In this document: piece after piece, positions 8,901 through 9,360 of the stretch
Numbering within the stretch: position 1 is the stretch's first letter
Layout: each line of letters begins with the position of its first letter
Origin: Bacteroidales bacterium UBA4417
Lineage (GTDB): Bacteria > Bacteroidota > Bacteroidia > Bacteroidales > UBA4417
Assembly: GCA_002389705.1 (NCBI GenBank)
Contig: DGQJ01000152.1
Span: 558-9,917, forward strand
Direction of reading: 5' to 3'
DNA length: 9,360 nucleotides
The notes under the pieces: generated by a model
What the model was told of the DNA's origin: nothing
What the model saw: the letters and a program-made list of their open reading frames with translations, nothing else
The model's database searches: none
Translations under genes and position numbers: made by a program

Positions 8901-9360
8901 TTTCTGAAAAGGGGATGGGCAATGGTTTAGTTTCGGATATCACTGATGTGATTTATGTAGATAAAGATGAATTTGATAAGAGCAAAACGCAGGAAATGGT
9001 GGCTGAAATTGAGGAACTGAACCATAGGATGCGGAAGGAAAACCGCAGGTATATTCTCATAGGCCCGGGGCGATGGGGTACGCGCGACCGATGGATTGGC
9101 GTTCCGGTGAACTGGACCCAGATCAGCAATGCCAAAACCATTGTCGAAACCAGCCTCGAAGGCTACCCGCTTGATGCATCTTCGGGCTCACATTTTTTTC
9201 ATAATGTAACCTCAATGAATGTAGGATATTTCTCGGTGCAGCCCGAAATGGGCAATAGTTTCATCGATTATGAAGTATTAAAAAGGCAAAAACTGGTTGT
9301 CAAAACGAACTTTTTCAGGCATGTGAGGTTTGATAACCCATTGAAGATACGCATGGACGG
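5927..9360 (+). CDS. GAF-like/receiver/PEP-pyruvate-binding (PPDK_N) fusion protein, C-terminus cut by window edge
   Basis: The frame from ATG at 5927 stays open for 1144 codons to the window end. It is probably complete but for a short tail, since the IRMDG reached is near the C-terminus of relatives I recall. Domains: a GAF-like sensor at about 24-145 (W59QYPE, then EGPFLKEER at 115-123); a receiver-like domain at about 195-325 whose acceptor position reads Met259 (DLVIIM). A second receiver follows at about 343-485 with VEDS (Glu348, Asp349), LVTDVKF (Asp419), QSSQ (Ser453) and FINKNS (Lys472). A linker with HARKDHFS (528-535) leads to a PPDK_N ATP-binding region from about 600, with GSLGGKGRGL (Lys609) and AVRSSGMFEDS (Arg700). 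The later IGPGRWGTRDRW (from 1045) is a family motif. PPDK_N domains bind ATP and pyruvate in PEP synthase and PPDK. No TSHAA-type phosphohistidine domain or PEP barrel is visible, so ordinary PEP synthesis by this chain alone is unlikely. Relatives are annotated PEP/pyruvate-binding domain proteins. A role as a signal-controlled ATP-dependent phosphotransfer or regulatory protein is inference. Confidence 0.9.
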   Translation, partial: MTDENDLINDPQEIRRLIFERTERLKELAAINQTNDILREGKPVDETLQQLAKLLPGAWQYPEFTVCRIVYNDKEYQSQGFAETRWQQRQSFESIDSSTGFIDIYYTREFVYLDEGPFLKEERHLIANLATAITGYLNSIAARELLKKSRSFSKNRGDESQQCEIPVSGKQLLQRFLNKNNFDRDVYHDLQPFKVKEILLVANLYDAYTIEKEGRFSEYVLGEYHQLSLTSVPRITGVSSVEEAFIQLNAKHYDLVIIMVGVDKTLPVSISAEIRKEFPYIPVFALLNNNSDVAYFTGVSERYRNIDRVFVWNGESKVFFAMIKLLEDKINVDNDTRVGLVRVLLLVEDSPQYYSRYLPLLYGIVMDQTRRIIDDVSTDELYKVLRLRARPKILLAANYEEAMEIIHDYDDFMLCLVTDVKFNRNGKEDGEAGFALVSHIREFNADLPVIIQSSQPENADRAYELRSTFINKNSESLSQDFKSFITHYLGFGNFIYRDQQGEQIAVAKSLREFENHLRTIPDESLMYHARKDHFSLWLMARGEIQVAKIINPAKVSDFSSPGELRAYLIDVIRQFRNEQDKGKVIPFEESALLDEHNVVTLVPGSLGGKGRGLAFINTLIYNYDFSKHVPDINIHSPRTSVIGTDEFEYFIERNRIHERIINIEDYEEIKRIFTSGALTDTLIRRLRVLLKLISKPLAVRSSGMFEDSLSQPFAGIFETYLLPNNHPDINVRLTQLMDAIKLVFASVYSPEARGYIEAINYKLDEEKMAIVVQEVVGHQYDDVFYPHISGVAQSYNYYPFAHMKPEEGFAIAALGLGKYVVDGGSAYRFSPAYPAVEILTPKDLYKNSQVKFLAVDLAKSDVNLLEGEMASLREMEIDEAEHHGTLRHLASVYDRDNQRLVPGTNTPGPRVINFSNVLKYDYCPMAKTIEVVLDIVKEAMGTPVEIEFAIDLTRDADYKTTFYLLQIKPLIGAELDYQVNMDEIKRDEIVIFSEKGMGNGLVSDITDVIYVDKDEFDKSKTQEMVAEIEELNHRMRKENRRYILIGPGRWGTRDRWIGVPVNWTQISNAKTIVETSLEGYPLDASSGSHFFHNVTSMNVGYFSVQPEMGNSFIDYEVLKRQKLVVKTNFFRHVRFDNPLKIRMD

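Overview
The window looks like the chromosome of a member of the Bacteroidota, most likely a Bacteroidales/Marinilabiliales-type bacterium. The evidence is several matches to the Bacteroidota promoter form (TAnnTTTG at -7, a TTG-containing -33 box), A-rich translation leaders without clear Shine-Dalgarno sequences, AT-rich spacers between moderately GC genes, and a large PEP/pyruvate-binding protein whose close relatives I know mainly from this phylum. The lower-rank placement is inference.

Left part (1-3324, all minus strand): a drug- or metabolite-efflux cassette read in the order TetR-family regulator, TolC-family outer-membrane protein, HlyD-family periplasmic adaptor. The adaptor runs off the left edge with only its extreme C-terminus missing. 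The inner-membrane pump, probably an ABC-2 type permease judging from the adaptor subtype, would lie beyond the edge. A 29-bp element matching at 25 positions occurs upstream of both tetR and tolC. It contains a TCGACT-N5-AGTCGA palindrome and an extra half-site, and is the best candidate for the regulator's operator.

Middle (3507-5572, minus strand): a small HXXEE-family membrane protein with its own likely promoter, a strong intrinsic terminator, and gdhA, an NADP-type glutamate dehydrogenase that appears complete and catalytically intact.

Right part: an AT-rich divergent region (5573-5926) holds a candidate gdhA promoter, a TTAGGT-N5-ACCTAA palindrome and a possible 44-residue four-cysteine protein. 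From 5927 a single plus-strand frame stays open for at least 1144 codons to the right edge. It encodes a multidomain protein: an N-terminal GAF-like domain, a degenerate receiver-like domain, an intact-looking receiver domain, a linker and a PEP-synthase-like ATP-binding (PPDK_N) module. The phosphohistidine and PEP-binding domains of true PEP synthases are not visible. This sensor/receiver/dikinase-like fusion and the paired operator elements are the most interesting features. I saw no RNA genes, CRISPR arrays, insertion sequences or phage genes.
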